DNA from: Litoribacterium kuwaitense
Lineage (GTDB): Bacteria; Bacillota; Bacilli; Bacillales; DSM-28697
Assembly: GCF_011058155.1 (NCBI RefSeq)
Contig: NZ_JAALFC010000018.1
Location: 1 to 64,000 of the forward strand
Direction: 5' to 3'
Length of the DNA stretch: 64,000 nt
The position numbers were made by a program, and so were the translations under genes. Positions 35,333 to 44,313 of the stretch are shown one piece after another; position 1 is the stretch's first letter, and every line of letters starts with the position of its first letter. Below the pieces are notes generated by a model, which made no database searches, was not told the origin of the DNA, and was given only the letters and a program-made list of their open reading frames with translations.

Positions 35333-36325
35333 TTGAAAATGATAGCGGTTTCATTGGTGGTTGCCTTCCTCTTAAACCTTACAGGATGTCAGCTTTTAGA
35401 GAATGCGGGAAAAGCAAACGCCGAAGGGATCACTACAATTAAAATCGCCCACTATTTTTCAGAAACCCACCCAAACCACATTGCTTTACGAGAGAAATTC
35501 AAGCCAATGATTGAAGAAAAAACGAACGGCAAATACAAAGTGGAAATTTACCCGGCAAATGAACTTGGTGATGAAGCACAATTTATTAGCGGGGCAAGGA
35601 TTGGCACAATACAAATTGCAGTGGCTGGAATGTGGTTACAATCAGCCAATCCAAAAATCGGTGCAGTCGAATGGCCTTTTTTGTTTGATAGTTATGAGCA
35701 GGCAAAATATATTTTAAACGGCAAAGCAGGAGATGAGCTTTCTAAAGCTTATAAAGAGCTTGGGTTAGAGACGATTGGATGGGCAGCACATGGATTTCGA
35801 GTTGTTTCAGCCAACCGCCCTATAGAATCAATGAAAGATTTTCAAGGCTTTCGCCTACGAGTCACTAATTTACCAATGTTTGTAAGCTTGGCCGAGGCAT
35901 TAGGGACAAATGTTCAACCGCTTGCTCTTTCTGAAGTATTTACTGCGCTCGAGCAAGGTGTCATTGATGGGCAAGAGAACCCGTACGTCATGTTAAAAGA
36001 ATCGGCGATGTATGAAGTGCAAAGTCACGTCATTGAAACCAATCATGTCTTTAGTCCCATTGCATACTTAATGAACAAAAAGTTTTTTGAAGGGTTGGAT
36101 GCTGAAACAAAAGAGATCGTTATGGAAGCGGCCCAGAAATCGGCTGATTACGAATGGGAGCTTCTCCAGCAGGCTGAGGAAGAGGTGAAGGATTACCTTA
36201 CTGAAGAAGGGTTAGAGGTCATTGTACCTGATGAACAATTGAAGCAGGATTTGCGGGATGCGATGAACCCTGTGTATGAAAATCTATATCAAGAATACGA
36301 TTGGGCCCAAGAATTTGTGCAATGA
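35333..36325 (+). CDS. dctP: TRAP transporter substrate-binding lipoprotein (DctP type)
   Basis: The extracytoplasmic binding protein of a tripartite (TRAP) importer. The TTG at 35333 with GGAGGG seven bases upstream is chosen; the longer frame from 35240 would hide the signal. It opens with a lipoprotein signal (SLVVAFLLNLTGC). The mature part shows DctP family stretches (IKIAHYFSETHPNH, RVVSANRPIESMKDFQGF with the ligand-binding Arg region, and LEQGVIDGQENPYV). Ligands are usually carboxylic or sugar acids. It is first of three genes with dctQ and dctM. Confidence 0.92.
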   Translation: MKMIAVSLVVAFLLNLTGCQLLENAGKANAEGITTIKIAHYFSETHPNHIALREKFKPMIEEKTNGKYKVEIYPANELGDEAQFISGARIGTIQIAVAGMWLQSANPKIGAVEWPFLFDSYEQAKYILNGKAGDELSKAYKELGLETIGWAAHGFRVVSANRPIESMKDFQGFRLRVTNLPMFVSLAEALGTNVQPLALSEVFTALEQGVIDGQENPYVMLKESAMYEVQSHVIETNHVFSPIAYLMNKKFFEGLDAETKEIVMEAAQKSADYEWELLQQAEEEVKDYLTEEGLEVIVPDEQLKQDLRDAMNPVYENLYQEYDWAQEFVQ

Positions 36326-36377
36326 TAGAACGTGAAAAAGAGGCATACGAGAAAGAGAAGCTGGAGAGGTGAGTTTA

Positions 36378-36893
36378 ATGAATAAAATCTTAAAGGTACT
36401 GAATCACCTGTTAAATAGTGTCATTATGATCATTCTTGTATCCATGGTCTCTTTGGTCTTCTTCAATGTCGTTCTTCGATACGTTTTTGATTCAGGCATT
36501 ACGTGGTCTGAAGAGCTCGCGCGCTATTTATTTGTCTGGGTCGTGTTCTTAGGGGCGGTCGTCGCGACAAAAGAGAAAGGACACTTAGGTGTCGACCTTT
36601 TAGTAGGCGCTGTTGCGCGAAAATACCAAAAGCTTTTGTATGTTGTATCAAACGCGATCGTCGTTTTTGTGCTTACCCTATTTTTGGACGGGTTATTTAA
36701 AATGATGGCATTGAACAAGATGGTGTCAGGACCGGCCACAGGGATTCCTGAAGTTGTCTTTTATTTAGCGGGTGTTGTTGCAGCAAGCTTAATGATAATA
36801 ATTACGAGTATTCAAACGATTCGTTTCGTATTTTTAGATCAAGATAAACCAAATTGGGCTAAGCCGCGGAATGAATGGGAGGAAACAAAATGA
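36378..36893 (+). CDS. dctQ: TRAP transporter small permease (DctQ type)
   Basis: A four-helix membrane protein of about 170 residues with the family stretch YVFDSGITWSEELARYLFVW and KEKGHLGVDLLV. The ATG at 36378 has GGAGAGG upstream. It pairs with the large permease, whose start overlaps its stop as ATGA, so the two are made together. Confidence 0.9.
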   Translation: MNKILKVLNHLLNSVIMIILVSMVSLVFFNVVLRYVFDSGITWSEELARYLFVWVVFLGAVVATKEKGHLGVDLLVGAVARKYQKLLYVVSNAIVVFVLTLFLDGLFKMMALNKMVSGPATGIPEVVFYLAGVVAASLMIIITSIQTIRFVFLDQDKPNWAKPRNEWEETK

Positions 36894-38164
36894 TCCTTGT
36901 ATTTATTCTCACGTTATTTCTATTCTTATTGATTGGTATTCCGGTAGCGATTTCGATGTTAAGTAGTGCGATTGTGATGCTCGTTGTCCTTGGGATGTTT
37001 GACACTGGAATATTAGGCGATTATTTAATCAAAGGTGCCAACAACTTTTCGTTAATGGCCATCCCATTCTTTATCTTGACGGGAGAAATAATGAACGCAG
37101 GTGGTGTGTCCAAGCGAATTGTTGAATTTGCCAGTGCGTTCGTCGGTCACATTCGGGGCGGTCTCGGCTACGTAGCAATTATTTCAGGAGTGATTTTTGC
37201 TGGATTATCAGGGTCAGCAGTTGCTGATACAGCGGCATTAGGTGCCATTTTAATTCCAATGATGATCGCCAAAGGCTATAACAAAAATTCCTCGACCGGA
37301 CTTGTCGCTGCCACAGGGATCATTGGTACTATTATTCCACCAAGTATTCCAATGATTTTGTTCGGAGTTGTAGGTGGTGTGTCCATTACGCAGTTATTTA
37401 TGGCTGGCATTGTACCCGGAATATTAATGGCATTAGGTTTTGTCGTGGCCTGGTATATTGTTTCTAAAAAAGTGAACAGTGAAACGCTGCCGAAAACGAA
37501 TCTGGTCCAAAAATGGGTTGCGTTTCGGCGGGCAATTTTAGCACTTTTGTTGCCGGCCATTATTATCGTTGGTCTTAGGGGTGGGGTTTTTACACCTACG
37601 GAGGCAGGTGTTGTTGCTGCGGTGTATGCGTTTATCCTTAGTTTAGGGTATCGGGAAATGACGTGGAAGCAGTTTTCGAGTGTGTTTGTGGATACGGCAA
37701 AAACGACAGGTGTCGTGCTATTTGTAGCTTCAACAGCCGTCGTTTCAGGATATGCGATTACGGTGGGACAGATTCCGCGCGAATTGGTTGATGTGCTAAG
37801 TGGCCTGACGACAGATCCGACGATATTACTATTGCTGATTATGGCGTTTCTGTTCATTGTCGGGGCGGTCATGGACTTAACCCCCGCCGTCTTAATCTTT
37901 ACCCCTGTCCTGCTTCCGGTTGTCACAGCGGTCGGCGTTGATCCAGTCTATTTCGGCTTATTAATGGTCATCAATTTGTCCATTGGTTTGATTACGCCAC
38001 CTGTTGGAACCGTTCTTTATATTGGGTGTAGTATTAGTAAAATCAATATGTTAGATATAACGAAGGGCATTTTTCCTTTTTTGCTCGTGCAAGTAGGCAT
38101 CTTAATCTTGTTGATTTTAGTCCCAGAGATCGTCACTGTGCCCTTGGGGTGGTTTACTGAATGA
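36890..38164 (+). CDS. dctM: TRAP transporter large permease (DctM type)
   Basis: The 424-residue protein has about 12 helices and uses the sodium gradient to move the ligand. Family features include SAVADTAALGAILIPMM and TGIIGTIIPPSIPMILFG, and near the end LLMVINLSIGLITPPVGTVL. The ATG at 36890 has GGGAGG eight bases before it; the ATG at 36875 falls in the ribosome site. No catabolic gene is attached, so the substrate is open. A sodium-coupled importer suits an alkaliphile. Confidence 0.92.
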   Translation: MILVFILTLFLFLLIGIPVAISMLSSAIVMLVVLGMFDTGILGDYLIKGANNFSLMAIPFFILTGEIMNAGGVSKRIVEFASAFVGHIRGGLGYVAIISGVIFAGLSGSAVADTAALGAILIPMMIAKGYNKNSSTGLVAATGIIGTIIPPSIPMILFGVVGGVSITQLFMAGIVPGILMALGFVVAWYIVSKKVNSETLPKTNLVQKWVAFRRAILALLLPAIIIVGLRGGVFTPTEAGVVAAVYAFILSLGYREMTWKQFSSVFVDTAKTTGVVLFVASTAVVSGYAITVGQIPRELVDVLSGLTTDPTILLLLIMAFLFIVGAVMDLTPAVLIFTPVLLPVVTAVGVDPVYFGLLMVINLSIGLITPPVGTVLYIGCSISKINMLDITKGIFPFLLVQVGILILLILVPEIVTVPLGWFTE

Positions 38165-38189
38165 CGTGACTCGAGCTTGCAACAAAAAA

Positions 38190-38223
38190 GACCTTTTTCC
38201 GTTTATGATGACGGAGAAAGGTC
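38190..38223. terminator. Bidirectional terminator after dctM
   Basis: GACCTTTTTCCGT (38190-38202) pairs with ACGGAGAAAGGTC (38211-38223); A-rich before it. It serves the convergent TRAP and nitroreductase units. Confidence 0.85.
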
Positions 38224-38251
38224 GTTAAATAGTAACCTTTTGTTTATCGTT

Positions 38252-38821
38252 TTAATAGACTGAGAGTTTTTCTTCAGCAGGCGTGCGTGTTTTAGGCGCA
38301 GGGATATTTTCCTCATCAAAAAAGCCAAGATGAAGAAAGCCGATAATCTTTTCTCCAGGCTGAACCCCAAGAATCTGATGTGCTTGAGGGTCCCAAACGT
38401 GAGGCTGGGTTTTCCAACAAACGCCAAGACCTCTTTCCCATGCCAATAGCTGGAAATTTTGCACTAATGAAGCAGTGGCATAAATATTTTCCTCATGCTG
38501 TTTTTGCCGTGGATCTTCTTTCATAATGATTACGAGAAAGGCAGACGGTTGACTGAAATAATTGCGTCTATTTTCTTGACGGTCTTGCGGAAAAAGTTCA
38601 ACAAGCTCGTCAACGAATGCATCCTTCCGTTCGCTAGAAATAAAGAGAAAGCGCCATGGCTCACGGACGCCATGATTTGGTGCAAATACCGCATCGTTCA
38701 ATAGCTCGACAATCAACTCTTCCGGTACAGGATCTTGTTTATAATTGTTTTTAATCGAACGTCGTTGACGTATCGCCTCAGAAACGGGGCGTGTCTGGGC
38801 TTGAATCGTATTTGTCGTCAT
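38252..38821 (-). CDS. Nitroreductase-family flavoprotein, Fur-controlled
   Basis: An FMN-dependent NAD(P)H oxidoreductase of 189 residues in the YdjA/YfhC branch: SEAIRQRRSIKNNY at the FMN site, APNHGVREPWRF, ENIYATASLVQNFQLLAWER, and GEKIIGFLHLGFFDE. It reduces nitro compounds, flavins or quinones in the test tube; real substrates are unclear. A strong Fur box lies in its promoter, so it is probably made under iron starvation and may take part in iron reduction or release (inference). GGAG-type ribosome site before ATG 38821. Confidence 0.85.
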   Translation of the reverse strand: MTTNTIQAQTRPVSEAIRQRRSIKNNYKQDPVPEELIVELLNDAVFAPNHGVREPWRFLFISSERKDAFVDELVELFPQDRQENRRNYFSQPSAFLVIIMKEDPRQKQHEENIYATASLVQNFQLLAWERGLGVCWKTQPHVWDPQAHQILGVQPGEKIIGFLHLGFFDEENIPAPKTRTPAEEKLSVY

Positions 38822-38856
38822 GCTGAATCACTCCTAATGTCTTTTGGAGAAAAATT

Positions 38857-38909
38857 TGAGAATCGTTATCAATGTCTCTATATTATACGGAGTCGAAGGA
38901 GACCGTCAA
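38857..38909 (-). promoter_or_regulatory. Promoter with Fur box
   Basis: On the minus strand TTGACG (38904-38909), a 16 bp spacer and TATAAT (38882-38887) form a good vegetative promoter. TGAGAATCGTTATCA (38857-38871) matches the 7-1-7 Fur box TGATAATNATTATCA at all but two fixed positions and lies just downstream of the -10, where Fur would block transcription. The -35 overlaps the end of the upstream crcB gene. Confidence 0.78.
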
Positions 38910-39268
38910 GGTAGACGAAATAATGTAGCCAATTCCCATCCTATTCCGCACAAAGCAAGACCGCCAATAAAGGTAGCTGTCACGTACAAGAAAAATAAAC
39001 GATAAGAGGATGCTTGCAGCATACGCCAAGCATCTAATGATAACGTAGCATATGTAGTGAAGCCACCCAATAGACCAGTGGAGACGAAAAGTACAACAGG
39101 CTCGGAAGGAAACAATCCTTGGATAAAGCCGATCACGAGTGCGCCCCCCAAATTTACTGCGAGGGTTGACCATCGGAAGAAGCCGTTTTTAGACGTCAGT
39201 ATGGAGGATACCCAATAACGGCAGAAAGCGCCTATCGCGCCACCTAAAGCAACGATAAGCATAGTCAT
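38906..39268 (-). CDS. crcB: CrcB/Fluc fluoride channel subunit
   Basis: A four-helix membrane protein of 120 residues that exports fluoride as a dual-topology or paired channel. Motifs: GGAIGAFCRYWVSS with the family Arg, TLAVNLGGALVIGF with the key Asn, and GLLGGFTTYATLSLD with the Phe-box and Ser/Thr track. It overlaps the upstream paralogue by four bases, so the two are probably antiparallel halves of one heterodimer, as in other Bacilli. Confidence 0.93.
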   Translation of the reverse strand: MTMLIVALGGAIGAFCRYWVSSILTSKNGFFRWSTLAVNLGGALVIGFIQGLFPSEPVVLFVSTGLLGGFTTYATLSLDAWRMLQASSYRLFFLYVTATFIGGLALCGIGWELATLFRLP

Positions 39269-39651
39269 AATGTAGCCTCCTTATTTCTCTGGGCAAGATG
39301 ATGACTTAACATTGCCCCCAATGCAGTAAACACGAGACAAACGAAAAAAGTCAGCCCCGCATAAAGCAATGCCACCCCGTATTTTTCCTCTTGCATCGTT
39401 TTAATAAGTTCAAAAGAAAATGTAGAAAAGGTCGTAAAGCCTCCTAATACGCCTGTAGTCAGCCCCGTATGAACAGCAGAGGTCCATTTTTTGCGAAAAT
39501 AAGTGCCTGTCATTAAGAGGCTAAGTAAAAAGGAGCCTAAACTATTGGCGATTAAGGTTGGCCATAAGGCGCTTCCAAGGAGAAGAGTTAGTCCATACCG
39601 TCCTAATGCGCCAATGGCTCCACCAACCATCACCATCACCCCATTTTTCAT
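39265..39651 (-). CDS. crcB: CrcB/Fluc fluoride channel subunit (paralogue)
   Basis: The second Fluc subunit, 128 residues: GGAIGALGRYGLTLLLG, TLIANSLGSFLLSL and GVLGGFTTFSTFSFE. First gene of the pair. I looked upstream for a fluoride riboswitch and did not find the conserved GATGG and CTGATGG pieces, so expression may be constant. AGGAGG precedes the ATG. Confidence 0.93.
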   Translation of the reverse strand: MKNGVMVMVGGAIGALGRYGLTLLLGSALWPTLIANSLGSFLLSLLMTGTYFRKKWTSAVHTGLTTGVLGGFTTFSTFSFELIKTMQEEKYGVALLYAGLTFFVCLVFTALGAMLSHHLAQRNKEATL

Positions 39652-39897
39652 TCAACCGTCCTCCTCATCATGTCTATGATGATTGTAAGTAAAAACATTG
39701 AGACAAGCAAATGCCGAGAGATTGGAAAAGGGCTTTTTCATCGTATGTCGAAAAGAACTATTTGAAGTCGATTTTGCGAAAAAGAGAATCATCGCTTAAG
39801 TGACGATCATAAGGCACAGTTGATTTAAAATGCTTTAAAGGAAGGTTGGTCTGGAATTATAGTGATGAGTTGTGCAAAAAGCGGAGGGGGAAAAGTC

Positions 39898-41283
39898 TTG
39901 CTGAGGCAACAGTTGGCAGCTAGAAATCTCGTGTTCATCGTTTTTATATATGTATTTTTGTTAGCTCAGCCTCATCAAATCGCAGAAGCTGACGCGCAAG
40001 GAGAGCGAGTCGACCGATGGGAGGAAGGGATTGAACGTCTCAGCCATAACGTTTTTCTTTCTGGAACTCATGAACAGAAAGATCTCGATTTTTTAAAACC
40101 TCTAATTAATGATAAACGCATCGTCCTCATTGGAGAGAGCGCACATGGTGCGAGAGAGTTTAATGCTGTCAAGGCCCGAATCATTCGGTACCTGCATGAA
40201 GAGATGGGTTTTTCGGTGATTGCTTTCGAAGCACCGATGGGACAGTCGGTCGCAGCTTTTGCTCAGAGCAAGACGGGAACCGCATCACAGACAATGACTG
40301 AAGGCATTCCTTCTGTGTGGCATTCTCCAGACATGGAGCGGTTGTTTTCCTTAATGAAATCCAAAGAGGAACAAAAGGATTTTTTAACTTTTACAGGAAT
40401 TGATATTCAGCCAGATTCCTTTTTCGGACCTTTCTTAAGCGAAGGGGTGTATCACCTAGATCGGTCACGTTCAAACAAAATCAGGCAAATGGAGGAACAT
40501 TTTTATGAGTTGTATCATAATCAAGCGACAATCGATCAGGCATTTATTGAAGCTAACGAGTTACAGCCACAATATGAAGAGTTAAAATCATGGATTCGAC
40601 GGCACCAATCAGAGCTGCGAAAGTCATACACAAACAGCGTAATTAAACAGATTGAACGGGTCGTTGACAATCGGATTCATTTTTTAAAGCATGGCGTTCA
40701 AGCGCGGGTAAAAAGCAACGCGCAAACAAATCAACATCCTTCGACAGTGACAGATATACAGCAAAGTGATATGTATTATCGCGATCGTCAAATGGCAGAA
40801 AATATCGACTGGCTCGCTCACGAGCTTTTTCCTGATGAGAAAATGATAGTCATCGGTCACAATTATCATATTCGCAAACAAAATACTGCAATGCACTCTT
40901 TTGTCACTTTTGAACCTTACATGAAAGACCCTTTGCCAACAATGGGAGAGTTACTTTCAGAGAGGCTTAAAGCGAGCAGCTATGCTCTTGGTGTATTTGC
41001 TTATAAAGGACAAACCTATGATCGACAAGGGGCATTTGTAAATATGGATACGAATTACGATGAATTTAGCCTCGAGCCACTATTGGAATCAGCCGGTCAT
41101 CGGGTTACATTTATGCAGTTGACAGGGACTCGGTTAGACCCGACAACGAGTTGGATGACAATGCCGATGAACGGATCTTATTGGGGGATGCAAAAAGAAA
41201 CTTTTATACCTAGGCAGCAGTATGACGGTTTGCTATTAATTAATGAAGTTTCTCCTGCTTTGTACGCACAACCATCCAAGTAG
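39898..41283 (+). CDS. Erythromycin-esterase-family secreted protein
   Basis: The 461-residue product belongs to the Ere/succinoglycan-biosynthesis-like family: VLIGESAHGAREFNAVKARI with the catalytic His region, VIAFEAPMGQS, and MIVIGHNYHIRK. The TTG at 39898 is preferred since GGAGGGGG lies seven bases upstream; it opens into a signal peptide (NLVFIVFIYVFLLAQ), so the protein is exported. Few family members in Bacilli open macrolides; similar proteins such as B. subtilis YbfO are of unknown use. Resistance should not be assumed. A hairpin follows at about 41295-41320. Confidence 0.85.
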   Translation: MLRQQLAARNLVFIVFIYVFLLAQPHQIAEADAQGERVDRWEEGIERLSHNVFLSGTHEQKDLDFLKPLINDKRIVLIGESAHGAREFNAVKARIIRYLHEEMGFSVIAFEAPMGQSVAAFAQSKTGTASQTMTEGIPSVWHSPDMERLFSLMKSKEEQKDFLTFTGIDIQPDSFFGPFLSEGVYHLDRSRSNKIRQMEEHFYELYHNQATIDQAFIEANELQPQYEELKSWIRRHQSELRKSYTNSVIKQIERVVDNRIHFLKHGVQARVKSNAQTNQHPSTVTDIQQSDMYYRDRQMAENIDWLAHELFPDEKMIVIGHNYHIRKQNTAMHSFVTFEPYMKDPLPTMGELLSERLKASSYALGVFAYKGQTYDRQGAFVNMDTNYDEFSLEPLLESAGHRVTFMQLTGTRLDPTTSWMTMPMNGSYWGMQKETFIPRQQYDGLLLINEVSPALYAQPSK

Positions 41284-41294
41284 TATGAATGGGT

Positions 41295-41320
41295 CGGACG
41301 ACGAGCTGCGTCGTTCGTCC
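41295..41320 (+). terminator. Terminator hairpin after the esterase-like gene
   Basis: GGACGACGA (41295-41303) pairs with CGTTCGTCC close by, with a weak TTATT tail. Confidence 0.55.
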
Positions 41321-41402
41321 TTATTCGTTAGCAAGCGCAATGCTTCACATTTTCAGTAAAAAGAGGTAAACTATTTAGAGATACGAAATAAAAACAAAGA
41401 AG

Positions 41403-42650
41403 GTGCAAATCATCTCTAAAGAAAGACGAAATGTTGTCATTATGTGGTCGGCGAACTTTTTGATTGCGGGCAGTATGACGATGGTTCTGCCTTTTTTGTC
41501 ATTATTTATTGAGACAATGGGGAATTATAGCCCTGAGTACGTACAAAAATGGTCAGGCTTGTCTTTCGGCGTTACATTTGTGACGGCTTTTTTATTTTCA
41601 CCGCTTTGGGGTCGTTTTGGTGACAAATTTGGCCGAAAAAAAATCTTAATGATTTCTGCATTGGGATTGGGCTTGTCTGTCCTACTGATGACATGGGTGA
41701 ATGATGTATACCAGTTATTTGTGCTTCGTCTTTTTATGGGCGTTTTTACAGGTTTTATTTCTACATCACAAGCACTTATCTCAGCGCAAACACCTAAGCA
41801 CATTTCCGGAAAAATTTTAGGTACTCTACAAACAGGAAACGTATCAGGAGCGTTGTTCGGACCGCTGATTGGCGGAGTACTTGCAGATGTAGCAGGTTTT
41901 CGCTACACTTTTATGATTACAGCTATCCTTATGGGATTGACCGCGACCATCGTTTGGGTAGGTGTAAAAGAAGTTTTTCACGATGACAAAGGCTTTAAAG
42001 AAACGAAAACAATGACTTCTAAAGACGTCATGACTTACATTATGTCGAAGCCCGTTTTATTAATGATTATGTTTGTGTCTCTGCTCATTCAAGCAGCCAA
42101 CTTCAGTATTCAACCTCTTTTGGCTCTTTTTGTTACTGAATTACACGGACCTAACAATAATGCATTTTTTTCTGGTCTCGTTTTTTCAGCTACCGGCCTT
42201 GGCAATCTTTTGTTTACGAGACAATGGGGGAAAATTGGCGACCGTATAGGGTATGATAAAGTTATGGTAGCCGTGATGCTTCTGGCGGCATTATTCTTCC
42301 TTCCCCAAGGCATGGCAACTGCGATTTGGCAATTGGTGATTTTACGTGTATTATTTGGAGTTGTGATTGGTGGCTTTATCCCTAGCCGTGTTGCTTATAT
42401 ACGGCAGGCGGCCCCGCTTTCTATTCAAGGTGAGGTACTTGGCTACAATAACAGTTTTCGTTTTCTTGGGAATGTGATTGGACCGATGCTTGGTGGAGTG
42501 CTTGCCGGCTATATCGGCATTTCATCTGTATTCTATGTCATGTCCTTATTATTTGTTGTATCGGCAGTGTTGCTCATGGCGGCAATGAGGCGTGAGCGCA
42601 AAAAGTTGGAGCACCGTGCGAAAGTGTCAGATTATGTTTCATCCCCATAA
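41403..42650 (+). CDS. MFS efflux transporter, MdtG-like
   Basis: A 12-helix major facilitator protein of about 415 residues in the drug:H+ antiporter-1 group, close in layout to MdtG: MVLPFLSLFIETMG, then the loop motif WGRFGDKFGRKKIL, and the motif C-like GNVSGALFGPLIGGVLAD. It probably exports drugs or lipophilic compounds. The start is unusual. The only standard codon, GTG 41403, overlaps the AAGGTG ribosome site; an ATC at 41412 (then SKERRNVV) would be seven bases away and match where relatives begin. Confidence 0.88.
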   Translation: MQIISKERRNVVIMWSANFLIAGSMTMVLPFLSLFIETMGNYSPEYVQKWSGLSFGVTFVTAFLFSPLWGRFGDKFGRKKILMISALGLGLSVLLMTWVNDVYQLFVLRLFMGVFTGFISTSQALISAQTPKHISGKILGTLQTGNVSGALFGPLIGGVLADVAGFRYTFMITAILMGLTATIVWVGVKEVFHDDKGFKETKTMTSKDVMTYIMSKPVLLMIMFVSLLIQAANFSIQPLLALFVTELHGPNNNAFFSGLVFSATGLGNLLFTRQWGKIGDRIGYDKVMVAVMLLAALFFLPQGMATAIWQLVILRVLFGVVIGGFIPSRVAYIRQAAPLSIQGEVLGYNNSFRFLGNVIGPMLGGVLAGYIGISSVFYVMSLLFVVSAVLLMAAMRRERKKLEHRAKVSDYVSSP

Positions 42651-42719
42651 GGAAAGTAAATATTACGAATAGGTATCACAATAGGTTAACCCTATTGAAA
42701 ATAAAAGGAGGACTTTAGA

Positions 42720-43274
42720 TTGAACATGAAAAAATGGATATTGCCACTATCAGCAGCTGTGTTATTGACTGTTGCTGGTTGCAATAACGATCAACCAGAA
42801 GAACAAGATACGACAGAAGAGACTGGTCAAGAAAACGCTGAAGAAAACGAAGCTACACAAGAAGAGGCTGGTCAAGATACGAAGGAGTCCTCCGAAAATA
42901 ACGACGACACAGCTTCTGAAGGCGAAACGGGTGAGGCTGAAAAGTCGCCTGAGGGTGAAGGAAACGCTGCTGCTGAAGGTGAAGGTGCAACCGATCAACA
43001 AGGTGAGTCACAACAGCCTGCTGATGGCCCTAAGGATGACCAAAGCTTAACAGAGCAATTAAAAGCCGAAGCTGCTGTAGCAGATGGACGTATATATGAG
43101 AGTGAGGACAATGTCGTTGCGACAATCCAGCTGCAATCAACGGCCACAGCGGAGCAAGGACAGCAGCTTGCTAAAAAATATCAAGGTTTGCTGCAAGAAA
43201 AGTATGCAGGGAAGCAAGTGATTGTTCAGGCTGTGTTAAATGGTGAAAATGTAGCTAACTTGGCTACTGAATAA
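42720..43274 (+). CDS. Acidic lipoprotein of unknown function
   Basis: The TTG start with AGGAGG eight bases upstream opens into a lipoprotein signal (ILPLSAAVLLTVAGC). Residues about 22-110 are a disordered spacer rich in Glu, Gln, Asp, Ser and Gly, very acidic. The C-terminal 70 residues (SLTEQLKAEAAVADGRIYES, then QLAKKYQGLLQEKYAGKQ) form a small folded unit resembling the sporulation lipoprotein YhcN/YlaJ type (weak). Acidic surface proteins are usual in alkaliphiles. It ends at the hairpin at 43322. Confidence 0.75.
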   Translation: MNMKKWILPLSAAVLLTVAGCNNDQPEEQDTTEETGQENAEENEATQEEAGQDTKESSENNDDTASEGETGEAEKSPEGEGNAAAEGEGATDQQGESQQPADGPKDDQSLTEQLKAEAAVADGRIYESEDNVVATIQLQSTATAEQGQQLAKKYQGLLQEKYAGKQVIVQAVLNGENVANLATE

Positions 43275-43321
43275 ATGAATATGTTCATTGTTCCTGTCAA
43301 ACAAGGGACAAACCGAGTGAG

Positions 43322-43361
43322 AGTGTAGACAAAGTTTTCCGTACTTTGTCTGCACTTTTTT
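43322..43361 (+). terminator. Terminator hairpin, dispersed-repeat copy 4
   Basis: AGTGTAGACAAAGT (43322-43335) pairs with ACTTTGTCTGCACT (43343-43356), followed by seven or more T. The best-formed copy of the family. Confidence 0.92.
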
Positions 43362-43597
43362 TGACGGGAATCACTGCGAAAAGGTCACTAGAGCGAGGGA
43401 AGAATAAGAGGAAATAGGGGATATGAAAACGATCATCGTGTATGGAATGGCTGTTGTTTTTAGAAATGAATCGCTTCTTTTATCATCGTCATTGAAACAC
43501 TTCACAGTTCAAGTTATAAAAATAGTTATGATACAATGAAGCACAAGTACATACATTGCAACAGAGTATAGAGTTTTTGAAAAGGAGTAATGTAGAC
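43362..43597. other. Gene-free interval
   Basis: It lies between the repeat-copy terminator and the Yip1-type gene, whose promoter it should hold. Nothing else seen. Confidence 0.4.
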
Positions 43598-44280
43598 GTG
43601 AACGCCAACCAAGCTTTGTTAAAAATTTGGACTTCACCTCGAAAAACGATGGCGCATATGTTGAAATATGACTCTAAGCGTTTGTATATGTTCATCCTCT
43701 TTTTGCAGGGGTTGCTTCGTTAGCTAGCGGTTCGTTTTTCCAAAATGATGGCAATAATAGCATGACCAATAGCATGCAAGGGATGGACAATCCATATCTT
43801 TTTTTACAGGATTTGTCCTTTCCGATCGTGCTGTTGTTTTTCCTTGTGGGAGGAGCGATTACAGGTTTTCTGTTTTTATGGTACGTCGCCCCTTTCTTTG
43901 CCAGTATCACAGGTCGCTGGCTAAAAGGTGAGGGAGTCTTTCGTGACATTCAGCGTGCCTACGTTTGGGCAAATGTGCCGCAAATGGTTCATGGTGTGCT
44001 TATGGTTCTCATTTTATTAATCGTGCAAAAGAACATATTCACTCCCGTTGATGCGTTATCTCCTGCCTTAAGTACAATGGCTACGGTTTTTTCACTGATT
44101 ACGTCTGTACTTGCGATCTGGTCCTTTGTGCTTTGGATTAACACATTGAGTGTCGCTCATAACTTTTCAAGGTGGGCTGCCTTAGGAACAATTATTTTAA
44201 GCTTCATCGTTATGGCTGGTGCAATTTTAGTCATTGGCGTCGTTATCATGTTCGGCGCTATCCTTATTTACACATTTTAG
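43598..44280 (+). CDS. Yip1-family membrane protein, frameshifted
   Basis: From GTG 43598 the frame reads a Yip1-type opening (QALLKIWTSPRKTMAHMLKY, the usual W-x-x-P-R start) and stops early at 43730. The continuation (GVASLASGSFFQNDGNN) is in another frame, leading into the long frame seen from 43762 with five membrane helices (for example FPIVLLFFLVGGAITGFLF). The break lies at the T5 run 43700-43704; one more T restores about 228 residues. AAAGGAG precedes the GTG. Yip1-fold proteins in bacteria have no settled function. A ZIP gene follows closely. Confidence 0.8.
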
Positions 44281-44313
44281 GAGACATTGAAGAATAAGAA
44301 AGGTGGAAACTGA

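Noticed and set aside
39652-39850. Fluoride riboswitch before the crcB pair
   Set aside because: The conserved GATGG and CTGATGG pieces of the fluoride aptamer are not present on the minus strand.
39898-41283. Macrolide resistance gene
   Set aside because: The family likeness is real but most Bacillus members are not shown to open macrolides; no mobile element or resistance cluster surrounds it.
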